Positions 19,502 to 26,035 of a stretch of DNA of 32,687 nt are shown here, in pieces. Under the pieces are notes generated by a model that worked only from the letters and a program-made list of their open reading frames with translations, searched no databases and was not told the DNA's origin. The position numbers were made by a program, and so were the translations under genes. Positions within the stretch are counted from its first letter, which is position 1; each line of letters opens with the position of its first letter. Origin of the DNA: a virus; the IMG/VR virus record IMGVR_UViG_3300036835_000650, positions 1 to 32,687 of that record, one strand, 5' to 3'.

Positions 19502-20631
19502 CGGTTCTCGGTCCGGACCGACCAGCGGTCGGTGTCGGTCGCGGGCGGGGTGACGATGGCGTTACGGCTGGGGCTGGAGAACACGATGGTTCCGTCCGGT
19601 TCGACGGCGGCGAGAACGGCGCCGGTGCGGATCTCGACGAGGCGGTTGGACAGGTGGATTCGCTCGACGTCGGTGAGGTCGCCGAAGTGGATGGTGGGCC
19701 CGTCGGCCCGTTCGCGGGTGACGAGCGCGGTGAGGGCGTGGCGGAACGTTTCCCGTTCGCGTTGGGGCATGTTGGGGAACGCGTCGCGTGCCGCGGCGAA
19801 GATGCGGCGCCGTTCCAGCTCGGATCCATCCCGTTCCTCGCTGACGGTGTCGGTGTCGGCCTGGTCGTCGGTGCCGGAACCCAGCGGGAGCGGCTCTTCC
19901 TCGCGCGGTTTGCCGGCCGGTTCGTCGGCGAGGTCGTAGCCCGCCTCGCCGGGCAGGGGCGGCGCCGACCCGTCAATGGGAGAACCATCGGCCGGCACCG
20001 CCCCCGGGGGGTTGACCTCCAGTTGCCGAGGAGGCGACGACGGGAGGCCCCGCGATCGTCGCACAGGCTCCAACCCCTGCTCGGGTTTCGCCTCCAGCGG
20101 GTAGCCGTCGGCGAGCTCCTCGTCGGTCGCGATACCGGCGACCACGTCAGCGAAGATCAGCCGGCACAGCTCCGTTGTCGCCCGGGCCGTCAACATGGCC
20201 CTCGGGTACGACTTCCACACCTGGTTCCTCAACAGGCCGGCCTTCTCCGCCTGGCGGATCGTCCACGTGACCGACGTCGACGCGTCCGACCCTTTGCGGC
20301 GGCCGGTGGCTGTGACCCGGTCGTCTTCGAGCTCGGTGAAGGACAGCTCGTGACCGGCGGCCAACACCAGCGCCCGCATCGCCTCCGCCGACAGTCCGAC
20401 CCGGCCGTTGATGACATGCATCGACCGCAGCGACCACATCGGTCCCCGGCCCAACTCGGCGCCGGTGAGGATGGCGGACATGATCGCTTCGGCCCGGTTC
20501 ACGAACGCGTCGGGAACGAACTCCTTGGCCCGCTCCAGCCGTCGGGCGAGTTGCCACGCCGGTTCGAGCATCTCGACCCACCCGGGGCCAGTGGCGGCAC
20601 CGTTGGACTCGTAGACCGCTAGGTCGGTCAC
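19498..20631 (-). CDS. RecT-like single-strand annealing protein
   Basis: The 377 residues start at GTG 20631 (GTGA overlap with the nuclease gene). Residues 15-170 hold the RecT-type core: LEPAWQLARRLERAKEFVPDAFVNRAEAIMSAILTGAELGRGPMWSLRSMHVINGRVGLSAEAMRALVLAAGHEL, then SVTWTIRQAEKAGLLRNQVWKSYPRAMLTARATTELCRLIFADVVAGI. The GAELG-P-x-x-S-x-x-x-x-x-VI-GR and WKS-YPRAML-ARA motifs are typical. The C-terminal 200 residues are acidic and Pro-rich, ending in a separate folded segment. It anneals single strands made by the neighbouring nuclease in phage recombination and replication. Confidence 0.85.
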   Translation of the reverse strand: MTDLAVYESNGAATGPGWVEMLEPAWQLARRLERAKEFVPDAFVNRAEAIMSAILTGAELGRGPMWSLRSMHVINGRVGLSAEAMRALVLAAGHELSFTELEDDRVTATGRRKGSDASTSVTWTIRQAEKAGLLRNQVWKSYPRAMLTARATTELCRLIFADVVAGIATDEELADGYPLEAKPEQGLEPVRRSRGLPSSPPRQLEVNPPGAVPADGSPIDGSAPPLPGEAGYDLADEPAGKPREEEPLPLGSGTDDQADTDTVSEERDGSELERRRIFAAARDAFPNMPQRERETFRHALTALVTRERADGPTIHFGDLTDVERIHLSNRLVEIRTGAVLAAVEPDGTIVFSSPSRNAIVTPPATDTDRWSVRTENR

Positions 20632-21422
20632 AGCGGGTCCCCGACGTACGCCGACCGGTCGGCGCGCGTGACCTTCGCGACCTCCGCCACGTACAGGAAC
20701 GCCCGGAACGTCGCCGGCGTCGTGTCGACCGGGATCAACTCGTACCGGTCCGGCCGTAACCACACCACCGCGCACAGATCGATCTCGTCCGGGTCCGGCG
20801 CCGACACCGTCGACCCATCCTCGCCCGCCCACCACTCCGCATACCGGTACGCCGCCAACTGCAACGCCGCCTCGTGATACGGCGCCGAGTTCCCCGTCTT
20901 GTAATCGATCAACGCCCGCCCACGCTTCGTGTCCGCCAACAGATCGAACCGGCCCGCATACCAGTACACGGCCGACGCCACCAGCTGCTCGGACCGAAGA
21001 ACCTGAACCTCCTCGACGTCCAAGAACCGCAGACACGCATCGACATGACCCACCGCGTCCGCGGGAACGTCGACCTCGCCGCCCGCCGCCAACGTCTCCG
21101 CCATCCGATGCACGTCACTACCGAACGCCTTGGCCCGATCCGTCGTCTCGAACCGGCCCTTCCGCCACCGGTCATACGTCTTGAACCGGCCCAACTTGTC
21201 GACCTGATCCAAATGCTCGAGCGCATACCGGGCCGTCTCATCCGCGGCCCACTGCACCAGCCCCGGCTTCGGGAACCCCTGATCCAACACCGTCGTCACA
21301 CCCGGAACCGGCCGCCCATCAATCGCGTACGACCGCCCCCGGCCCGACCGCGTCGCCGTGAAACGCGGCCCCGAACCGACCTCCCGCGCTACCGCGGCCG
21401 CTGCTCTCGCTGGCGAACTCAC
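20628..21422 (-). CDS. RecB/Cas4-type PD-(D/E)xK exonuclease
   Basis: GTG 21422 (GTGA overlap) gives 264 residues. Upstream in-frame sequence is shadow of the excisionase gene. The protein shows SYAIDGRPVPGVTTVLDQGFPKPGLVQWAADETARYAL, then FGSDVHRMAETL with H105. YAGRFDLLAD follows with D160, LIDYKTG with D173 and K175, and ALQLAAYRYAEWW with Q188/Y192. H, D, DxK and QxxxY are the RecB-nuclease/Cas4 motifs. Residues 78-102 include basic patches. Paired with RecT it forms a two-component recombination system, supplying resected ends to the annealing protein. No CRISPR features are present, so a Cas4 role is excluded. Confidence 0.88.
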   Translation of the reverse strand: MSSPARAAAAVAREVGSGPRFTATRSGRGRSYAIDGRPVPGVTTVLDQGFPKPGLVQWAADETARYALEHLDQVDKLGRFKTYDRWRKGRFETTDRAKAFGSDVHRMAETLAAGGEVDVPADAVGHVDACLRFLDVEEVQVLRSEQLVASAVYWYAGRFDLLADTKRGRALIDYKTGNSAPYHEAALQLAAYRYAEWWAGEDGSTVSAPDPDEIDLCAVVWLRPDRYELIPVDTTPATFRAFLYVAEVAKVTRADRSAYVGDPL

Positions 21423-21664
21423 GACGCCCGACGACGGCCACGCCGCGGCAACGGCGCCAACCGCGGTGGCGCGGACTCCTGCACGTTGGATTCGACCCAC
21501 GCCGCGACATCGGACGGGCGATACCGGACCGCGTTGCCGACCTTCACGAACCGCGGGCCCGGCAATCGGCGAGCCCGCCAGTCCTTCACCGTCGCCGGGG
21601 CGACATCCAAGAACGCCGCCACCTCATCGGTCGTCAACAACCGATCGTCGGGGTCGCCCGTCAC
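21419..21664 (-). CDS. xis: Excisionase-like MerR/HTH_17 DNA-binding protein
   Basis: The 81 residues start at GTG 21664 (GTGA overlap with the XRE gene). RLLTTDEVAAFLDVAPATVKDWRARRLPGPRFVKVGNAVRYRPSDVAAWVES is the compact winged HTH of phage excisionases and related helix-turn-helix proteins (DEVAxxL-x-V-x-x-x-TV-x-x-WR). A basic tail follows. It likely promotes prophage excision with the integrase on the other strand or regulates the early operon. It is the second gene of the early operon, ready for expression on induction. Confidence 0.78.
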   Translation of the reverse strand: MTGDPDDRLLTTDEVAAFLDVAPATVKDWRARRLPGPRFVKVGNAVRYRPSDVAAWVESNVQESAPPRLAPLPRRGRRRAS

Positions 21665-21927
21665 CGCAGGTCATCCGGGTATGGGAAGAGCAGCCAGACC
21701 GTTGTCTTGAGGATGCGAGCCAATGCGGTTTTCTGCGCGTCGGTTGGTGGGCGAACACCTCGCTCGATCTTCGATACGTAGGACTGGTCGAGTTTCTGAC
21801 CGGTCGCGCGCGCCAACCGTTCGGCGAGCTCAACCTGCGACAGGTCCTGCTCCTTTCGGTAGCGGGTCAGTCGTCGACCCCACTCCGGCAGATCGGGCTC
21901 GAGCGGCAGCACAGTCGTCTTGCTCAT
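21661..21927 (-). CDS. XRE-family (Cro-like) regulator
   Basis: The 88 residues start at ATG 21927 behind cggagg. The centre, WGRRLTRYRKEQDLSQVELAERLARATGQKLDQSYVSKIERGVRPPTDAQKTALARIL, is a classic lambda-repressor-like HTH (QVELAERLARATG, then QSYVSKIERG). It is the first gene of the minus-strand early operon and divergent from a second HTH gene at 22023. This is the usual Cro/CI arrangement, and as the lytic-side member it is probably the Cro analogue. Functional direction is inferred from the map only. Confidence 0.8.
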   Translation of the reverse strand: MSKTTVLPLEPDLPEWGRRLTRYRKEQDLSQVELAERLARATGQKLDQSYVSKIERGVRPPTDAQKTALARILKTTVWLLFPYPDDLR

Positions 21928-22022
21928 CGGACGAACCTCCGATATCAGGCCGCTGTGAACCTAGAACTTTGCGCGTCTGGCTGCTACCCCTCTGATCGAA
22001 ATAGGTTCCTGGCGTCCTGTAG
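21928..22022. promoter_or_regulatory. Divergent immunity/early control region with inverted repeats
   Basis: This 95-bp gap separates two diverging HTH regulator genes. It contains a perfect inverted pair GAACCTA (21957-21963) and TAGGTTC (22002-22008), and two related elements ccgatatcag (minus: CTGATATCGG) and CTGATCGAAA. These are plausible operators for one or both regulators. Promoters for both directions must lie here. No strong -35/-10 pair could be fixed by eye. Confidence 0.5.
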
Positions 22023-22733
22023 GTGTGTGGTGAGGACGGCAGGCTGTTGTCTGAGACCGAGGGGCAAGAGGCGGCGGGTCCTCCGGCGAAGGCGTTGGGC
22101 GACGCGATCCGGCGTCGACGCGTCGAGATCCACATTTCGCAGGGCGTGGCGGGTAGCCGCGCGAGCATGGAACAGTCCCAGTGGGGCCGTTACGAGCGGG
22201 GCGAACGGTTCCCGGACTGGTCGACTCTGGAGCGCATCGCATACGCCCTCGAGATCAAGGTCGGCGCGTTATTGGCGTCAGCGCGGCTCATCGAGTGGCC
22301 CGAGTCCTTCCCGGAGTGGGCCGACGGCGATCCGAGCTTGTCGGCTGAAACCCGGGACTTCGAAGAGGACGTCCTCGCAAAACAGGTTCATAGAGTCCTA
22401 CTCTGCAGGACATGGCAAGCATCGACAGGCGACCGAATCGTAAGGACAAGCCGTGGCGGGTGCGGTGGCGGGAGTATCCGGGGGGACCTCAGAAGACGCG
22501 GCACTTCGCCCGGAAGACGGACGCGCAGCGGTTCGGGGCAGTGGTGGAGGCGGACTTGGTGCGGGGCACGTACATCGACCCGTCGCTCGAGCGGCAACGG
22601 TGGGTGGACTACGCGGATGAGTGGGCGGCCGTCCAGGATTGGGAGTGGGGCACCTGGTCGTCGTGGGAGGTGTGTCGCAAACGACTCGTCGGCGTTTTGG
22701 GGGACGTGCCGGTGGGTGCAGTCGATCGGCTGA
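22023..22733 (+). CDS. HTH repressor candidate whose frame runs into the integrase gene
   Basis: A plus-strand frame of up to 236 residues starting at GTG 22023. Other GTG/TTG starts follow within 35 bases. Residues about 20-95 (LGDAIRRRRVEIHISQGVAGSR, EQSQWGRYERGERFPDWSTLERIAYAL) form a credible XRE-type HTH. After about residue 130 the frame overlaps the integrase gene by 322 bases. There it turns Arg/Gly/Ser/Trp-rich, the look of out-of-frame sequence, with no stop near a natural end. It is the probable immunity repressor by position beside int. The absent stop could reflect an integration-dependent design, an assembly error or simple overlap. The 3' end is therefore unreliable. Confidence 0.6.
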   Translation: MCGEDGRLLSETEGQEAAGPPAKALGDAIRRRRVEIHISQGVAGSRASMEQSQWGRYERGERFPDWSTLERIAYALEIKVGALLASARLIEWPESFPEWADGDPSLSAETRDFEEDVLAKQVHRVLLCRTWQASTGDRIVRTSRGGCGGGSIRGDLRRRGTSPGRRTRSGSGQWWRRTWCGARTSTRRSSGNGGWTTRMSGRPSRIGSGAPGRRGRCVANDSSAFWGTCRWVQSIG

Positions 22734-23530
22734 GGTTGCAGCACTGCCAGAAGACGCTGGGCGAGCGTCACAAGCGGTCCACGGTCGTGACGACGATGGA
22801 GTTTGCTCGGGCGGTGATGCGGGCCGCTTACGCCGACGGGCGGATCGGTCGCGACCCGACCGTCGGCCTGCGGATGCCGCGGGCCCGTAACGGCGACGGT
22901 CGCAGCGTGGGTCCGGAACAGGTGCCGACCCGGTCCGAAGCGTTGGCCATCCTCGCTGGCGCGCCGGCGCGGTTCCGTGCCGCGGTGGCGTTGGGTCTCG
23001 CTGGGCTCCGCATCGGGGAAGTCCTCGGGCTCACCGCGGACCGGGTCACGCTGGAGACACGGCAGGTCACCATCGACCGGCAGCTGAAACGGGTGGAGTC
23101 CGAGCGCGTGCTGGCGGAGTCGACGAAGAACGAGAAGGTCCGGACGATCGCGGTCCCGGGGATCGTTGCGGTCGAGCTGCGCCGTCACCTGCGTGATGTG
23201 GCCGGGTCGGGGTTGCTGTTCACCGGGGAACGGACTGGTGAGTCGATGTGGGCGAACACCTTCTACCGGATCGGGTGGCGGCCGGCGCTGGTGGCGGCCG
23301 GCTTCGCGCCGGATCGGTTCAAGTTCCACGCGCTGCGTCACTTCTGCGCGTCGAACCTGTTGGCGGAGGGCGCGCCGATCACGGCGGTTGCCGGGTATCT
23401 CGGCGACGCAGTGCCAACGGTGACCCGGACGTACGCGCACTGGTTGCGCGATGACCGCGAGGTCCCCGCCGCGGTGTTGGACCGCGTTCTCGCGCCGCCG
23501 GCTTCGGATGAAGCCGAGGTGGCGCGATGA
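22412..23530 (+). CDS. int: Tyrosine integrase
   Basis: The 372 residues start at ATG 22412 and contain an N-terminal arm-binding type region (RVRWREYPGGPQKTRHFARKTDAQRF) and a core-binding SAM-like domain (about 65-155). The catalytic domain has R200 in GLAGLRIGEVLGL, K239 in STKNEKV, H306-x-x-R309-H310 in HALRHF and the nucleophile Y341 in TRTYAHW. The usual LGH position reads YLGDAV, with Asp at 332 in place of His. It catalyses phage integration and excision with a partner excisionase. It is followed by a coupled small gene and then the attP candidate. The Asp substitution needs comparison with other actinobacterial integrases. Confidence 0.93.
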   Translation: MASIDRRPNRKDKPWRVRWREYPGGPQKTRHFARKTDAQRFGAVVEADLVRGTYIDPSLERQRWVDYADEWAAVQDWEWGTWSSWEVCRKRLVGVLGDVPVGAVDRLRLQHCQKTLGERHKRSTVVTTMEFARAVMRAAYADGRIGRDPTVGLRMPRARNGDGRSVGPEQVPTRSEALAILAGAPARFRAAVALGLAGLRIGEVLGLTADRVTLETRQVTIDRQLKRVESERVLAESTKNEKVRTIAVPGIVAVELRRHLRDVAGSGLLFTGERTGESMWANTFYRIGWRPALVAAGFAPDRFKFHALRHFCASNLLAEGAPITAVAGYLGDAVPTVTRTYAHWLRDDREVPAAVLDRVLAPPASDEAEVAR

Positions 23531-23973
23531 CGGACCTAGAGCACGTCGACTTCCGCGTCTACGTCGGCGGAGCGCTGGTCGACTCCGTGCGCATCACCTT
23601 CGACGACGATGACACGTGGGGTCGCATGGTCGAGCACGCCGCACGACAGGCCGATCTGTGCCACGCGGCGGGCGTGCGCGGCGTGCCGTGGATGGTCGAG
23701 GTCATCTTCTGGGACGGCGAGCACGTCCGATGGGGCACCGACGTCGACGGCATGGTCGTCCCCGTCGAGATCGGCTTCAGCGAGTTGCTCGACGTGATCA
23801 AATCGACGGCGCGGCGCGTTCGGATGACCGACCCGTTCTTGGCTCTTCCGCAGTTCACCTCGGAAGAGGGTGTAGCGATCTCGGACGCCGTCAAGAGCGC
23901 GATCGCGGTGTACGAGGGCATGCTCAACCTGGCGCAGTTGCTGATCCTCTACAGCTGCAGTTCGACGAGCTGA
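23527..23973 (+). CDS. Hypothetical two-part protein coupled to the integrase
   Basis: The 148 residues start at ATG 23527, whose ATGA overlaps the integrase stop. Residues 1-98 are a mixed alpha/beta domain (HVDFRVYVGGALVDSVRITFDDDDTWGRMVEHA, WMVEVIFWDGEHVRWGTD). Residues 100-148 (MTDPFLALPQFTSEEGVAISDAVKSAIAVYEGMLNLA) match the 73-residue early protein at 13382-13603, with about half the residues identical over 30. The last ten residues are hydrophobic and short compared with the paralogue. The stop lies inside the first attP repeat, so the end seems truncated by that region. An internal ATG at M100 could give a separate product. Function unknown. Confidence 0.7.
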   Translation: MTDLEHVDFRVYVGGALVDSVRITFDDDDTWGRMVEHAARQADLCHAAGVRGVPWMVEVIFWDGEHVRWGTDVDGMVVPVEIGFSELLDVIKSTARRVRMTDPFLALPQFTSEEGVAISDAVKSAIAVYEGMLNLAQLLILYSCSSTS

Positions 23974-24199
23974 GGACCAGCTGAGGACCAGTCCAGTCGG
24001 GCGAGAGCTGAAAGTGCTGGTCAGAGGCGTGAAAAAAGCGTGGTTGTATTCGTCACGCAACTTAATCAGGCGATTTCGTGACCTGCGGCTTTGGCCGGAA
24101 AACCGTCGCTGACCAGCCAAATCACGATGGTAGGGGATGGAGGCCGATGGGCCGAACTGGCTTCGATTGAGGACCAGCTGAGGACCAGCTGAGGAACTG
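23970..24199. other. Candidate attP region with integrase arm-type repeats
   Basis: The 11-mer ctgaggaccag occurs in tandem at 23970-23980 and 23981-23991. On the far side ttgaggaccag, ctgaggaccag and ctgaggaactg follow at 24167-24177, 24178-24188 and 24189-24199. Between them are inverted pairs GCTGGTCAG/CTGACCAGC (24016-24024, 24109-24117) and GTCACG/CGTGAC (24052-24057, 24077-24082) around an AT-rich centre. Two direct-repeat clusters flanking an inverted-repeat core is the layout of tyrosine-integrase attP sites. The position just 3' of the integrase operon agrees. No coding sequence is visible, and no tRNA-like core was recognised. Confidence 0.62.
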
Positions 24200-24203
24200 C
24201 ACG

Positions 24204-24245
24204 TCAGGCCGGCCTGGTGTCTTGGTGTAGGGCAGGCAGGCCTGA
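24204..24245. terminator. Possible bidirectional hairpin between convergent genes
   Basis: TCAGGCC (24204-24210) pairs with GGCCTGA (24239-24245), and the left arm is also part of the perfect palindrome CAGGCCGGCCTG (24205-24216). A second palindrome CAGGCCTG is at 24237-24244. The site lies between the integrase operon and convergent minus-strand genes, where a terminator is needed. There is no T-tract, so intrinsic termination is uncertain. The rest of 24246-24295 shows nothing recognisable. Confidence 0.35.
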
Positions 24246-24295
24246 TCGCGCGCATTGGTCGCGGATGGCCGTCGTCTGTCTCCGGGTCGCGCTGT

Positions 24296-24445
24296 TTACA
24301 GCGTGAAGACGGTGCCTCCGCTGGAGATGTCGCCGCGGACGCGGAGCTCCTGCTGTGGGTTGGCCTGGTGGCGGGTACGAGGCCGGCGGCGGTGGGGTGG
24401 GGGTGGGGTGTCGGTGGATGCTGGTCCGTCAGGGGTGTCGGTCAT
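24296..24445 (-). CDS. Hypothetical basic 49-residue protein
   Basis: ATG 24445 follows a purine-rich gaggggg about ten bases upstream. The protein starts MTDTPDGPASTDTPPPPHRR and continues with basic residues into ELRVRGDISSGGTVFTL. An unstructured Pro/Arg half is followed by a short strand-forming end. It is the last gene of a three-gene minus-strand unit. Size and low complexity limit confidence. Confidence 0.45.
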   Translation of the reverse strand: MTDTPDGPASTDTPPPPHRRRPRTRHQANPQQELRVRGDISSGGTVFTL

Positions 24446-24490
24446 CGTTCGCCTGCCCCCTCGATTCAGTTGTCGCCGTAGACGCTGGTC

Positions 24491-24703
24491 CTATCCGGTG
24501 GCGCTGGCATCACCCTGACCGGGTCTTTGTCGGTCCATTCGCGGGTCTGCTTTGGGGTCGAGCCAGGAGAAGTCGTCGGGGACGGGCAGGCGGCCAGCTG
24601 TTTCCTTGGCCACGAGCTCGAAGTGGGCCCGGAGCTCGGGATCGGCGAAAACCGCTTCGGCCATCTGGCGGGATGCCAGTTGGGTGGGCGTTGGTTCAGG
24701 CAT
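24491..24703 (-). CDS. Hypothetical acidic 70-residue protein
   Basis: ATG 24703 overlaps the upstream gene by eight bases. TQLASRQMAEAVFADPELRAHFELVAKETAGRLPVPDDFSWLDPKAD forms a helical segment with an acidic loop, followed by an Arg/Gly/Gln tail. FADPELRAHFELVAKE resembles short phage and actinobacterial helical proteins, without known function. It belongs to the small minus-strand unit next to attP. Confidence 0.6.
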   Translation of the reverse strand: MPEPTPTQLASRQMAEAVFADPELRAHFELVAKETAGRLPVPDDFSWLDPKADPRMDRQRPGQGDASATG

Positions 24704-24902
24704 CGGCTGCTCGGACCGAGTCGGCGGGCCAGGGCGTGGGTTCGAAGTCGCCCGAGACGAGGGGTCGGTTGACCCACACGAGGGGGAAGGCGTGGCCTTT
24801 CTCTTCGATGCCCGTGAGCGCAGTCGCTTCGTGGTCGACGCCTTCGGCGTCGGTGATGATGACTGGGGTGCCGGCCTCGATTGTCGTCGTCGCCATGGCC
24901 AC
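24696..24902 (-). CDS. Hypothetical 68-residue protein, first gene of the attP-proximal minus unit
   Basis: ATG 24902 or the ATG two codons later starts a small beta protein: TTTIEAGTPVIITDAEGVDHEATALTGIEEKGHAFPLVWVNRPLVSGDFEP. Its SH3- or OB-like strand pattern (PVIITDAEG, HEATALTG, FPLVWVNRP) looks genuine and resembles small conserved actinophage proteins. A promoter-like sequence (TTGCAT-17-CATTCT on the minus strand, 24930-24908 or so) ends about eight bases before the ATG. Transcripts may therefore be leaderless. Function unknown. Confidence 0.65.
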   Translation of the reverse strand: MAMATTTIEAGTPVIITDAEGVDHEATALTGIEEKGHAFPLVWVNRPLVSGDFEPTPWPADSVRAADA

Positions 24903-25030
24903 TCAGAATGATCCCCCAGTGTGGTAAATGCAATAGGTCTGCCTGAAGATCTGGCAGAATCCTCGTCTGCATGGTAGACATGCCTAGGTTTGTCCTGCCA
25001 TAGTGTGCAGGTAGCCAGAGGAGGATGCGC
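24903..25030. promoter_or_regulatory. Divergent promoter region between the minus unit and the DUF5343 operon
   Basis: This 128-bp gap is the least GC-rich stretch nearby. Plus-strand candidate boxes are TAGACA (24975-24980) and CATAGT (24999-25004), 18 bases apart, leading to the RBS gaggagg. A minus-strand TTGCAT-17-CATTCT faces the other way. Short inverted repeats occur: TCTGCC/GGCAGA near 24937-24957, GCATG/CATGC near 24969-24983, CCTGC/GCAGG near 24994-25011. They could be operators that keep one direction active in lysogens. Confidence 0.45.
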
Positions 25031-25738
25031 ATGCCTGAGGACCTGGACCTCGAGAAACCGCCGTACCTGTCGCTGACGACGCTCAATCACTTCTTCGATC
25101 GATGGGGTGAGGGTCCGGTTCCGCCGCGGATCGACAAGAGCGCCTTGGACAAGTACAGCGGGGGGACGCAAGCCGTGTTGATGAGCACCCTGCGCTTGAT
25201 GAGCCTCGTCGACGGCGACGGCGTCGTGCTGCCCGCGCTGCGTTCGGCGGTGGCCAGCGAAGCCGACCGTAAGGCAATCCTCCGAGAGTGGGCCAGCCAA
25301 TTCTATGCCGAGCAGGTGCAGTTGGCAGAGCAGAACGCGACGGCTCAGATGCTGCACGAGTCGTTCGCAAAATATGGGTATAGCGGGTCGACGCTCCGCA
25401 AGGCAGTGGTGTTCTACCTGCAGTTGGTCGAGTACGTGGGCCTTCCGAACAGTCCGCTGTTCCGGGCACCGAAGCAGTCCGTGACGTCGAGCACAAAGCG
25501 TCGGCCTCGCGCTGCGGCTCCGATGGCCCCGGCCACCGGCACCGCGCACGGGCATGAGCTCCAGAGTCCAGCAGCGCCGAAGGGCGAAACCACGGTCGTG
25601 CACATCAACGGCCTCGCGACCATCACGGTCATCGTGGATGCTCAGTGGATGAAGCTGCCGGTGGAGACCATCACATCGATGCGCAAAGCGATTGCCGAGC
25701 TCGAGGCGCTCGACACCGGGGCGCCAGCGCAGCCGTGA
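25031..25738 (+). CDS. DUF5343-like protein, first gene of an accessory plus-strand operon
   Basis: The 235 residues start at the second of two ATGs (25031), because gaggagg abuts the first and is correctly spaced for the second. Residues 9-75 (KPPYLSLTTLNHFFDRWGEGPVPPRIDKSALDKYSGGTQAVLMSTLRLMSLVDGDG) and 75-145 (ILREWASQFYAEQVQ, MLHESFAKYGYSGSTLRKAVVFYLQLVEYVGL) match my memory of DUF5343, a winged-helix-like family of unknown function. After a basic Pro/Ala linker comes a C-terminal module (ATITVIVDAQWMKLPVETITSMRKAIAELEAL). It is coupled by GTGA to the next gene. As cargo next to attP it may act in lysogenic conversion or immunity. Confidence 0.7.
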   Translation: MPEDLDLEKPPYLSLTTLNHFFDRWGEGPVPPRIDKSALDKYSGGTQAVLMSTLRLMSLVDGDGVVLPALRSAVASEADRKAILREWASQFYAEQVQLAEQNATAQMLHESFAKYGYSGSTLRKAVVFYLQLVEYVGLPNSPLFRAPKQSVTSSTKRRPRAAAPMAPATGTAHGHELQSPAAPKGETTVVHINGLATITVIVDAQWMKLPVETITSMRKAIAELEALDTGAPAQP

Positions 25739-26013
25739 ACTATCGCTTCTTCGATTTCCACGAGCGTTACGACCAGTGGGTCGACGCCGACGGCCCTTCC
25801 GTCGACTTCCGGTTCTGGGTGATGGCTTGGCTGTTCCGGCTTCAGGACGATCCAAGGGTCGATGCCGCACCAGCTGACGAGCTGGGCGAGCCGTGGTGGT
25901 TTGCTCGCATCCCACACGCCGAGGACGACGCCTTCGCCATCGTCTGCCTCTACGCGATCGACGGCGAAGAGGTTCGTTGCAGCTGCTTCACGACGTTGCG
26001 GAAGCCGATCTGA
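25735..26013 (+). CDS. Unrecognised 92-residue protein coupled to the DUF5343-like gene
   Basis: GTG 25735 overlaps the upstream TGA as GTGA. The protein reads NYRFFDFHERYDQWVDADGPSVDFRFWVMAWLFRLQDDPR, then EPWWFARIPHAEDDAFAIVCLYAIDGEEVRCSCFTTLRKPI. A helical first half is followed by three or four strands ending in C-S-C-F-x-T-L, a plan loosely like small RelE/ParE-type toxins. No catalytic motif confirms this. Tight coupling to the upstream gene suggests the two products work together. Family unknown. Confidence 0.65.
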   Translation: MNYRFFDFHERYDQWVDADGPSVDFRFWVMAWLFRLQDDPRVDAAPADELGEPWWFARIPHAEDDAFAIVCLYAIDGEEVRCSCFTTLRKPI

Positions 26014-26035
26014 CTGCCGCTCATCAACGCGGTCG

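Noticed and set aside
19498-21036. Longer start for the RecT-like gene, extending to 21036
   Set aside because: The extension overlaps the nuclease gene by about 400 bases and is Gly/Val/Arg-rich shadow. The GTGA-coupled start at 20631 fits.
22388-22412. tRNA-3'-end-like string (ggttcatagagtcctactctgc) before integrase
   Set aside because: The T-loop has an insertion compared with the GGTTCRAATCC consensus, and no acceptor or anticodon stem could be built. It is kept only as part of the integration-dependent immunity hypothesis.
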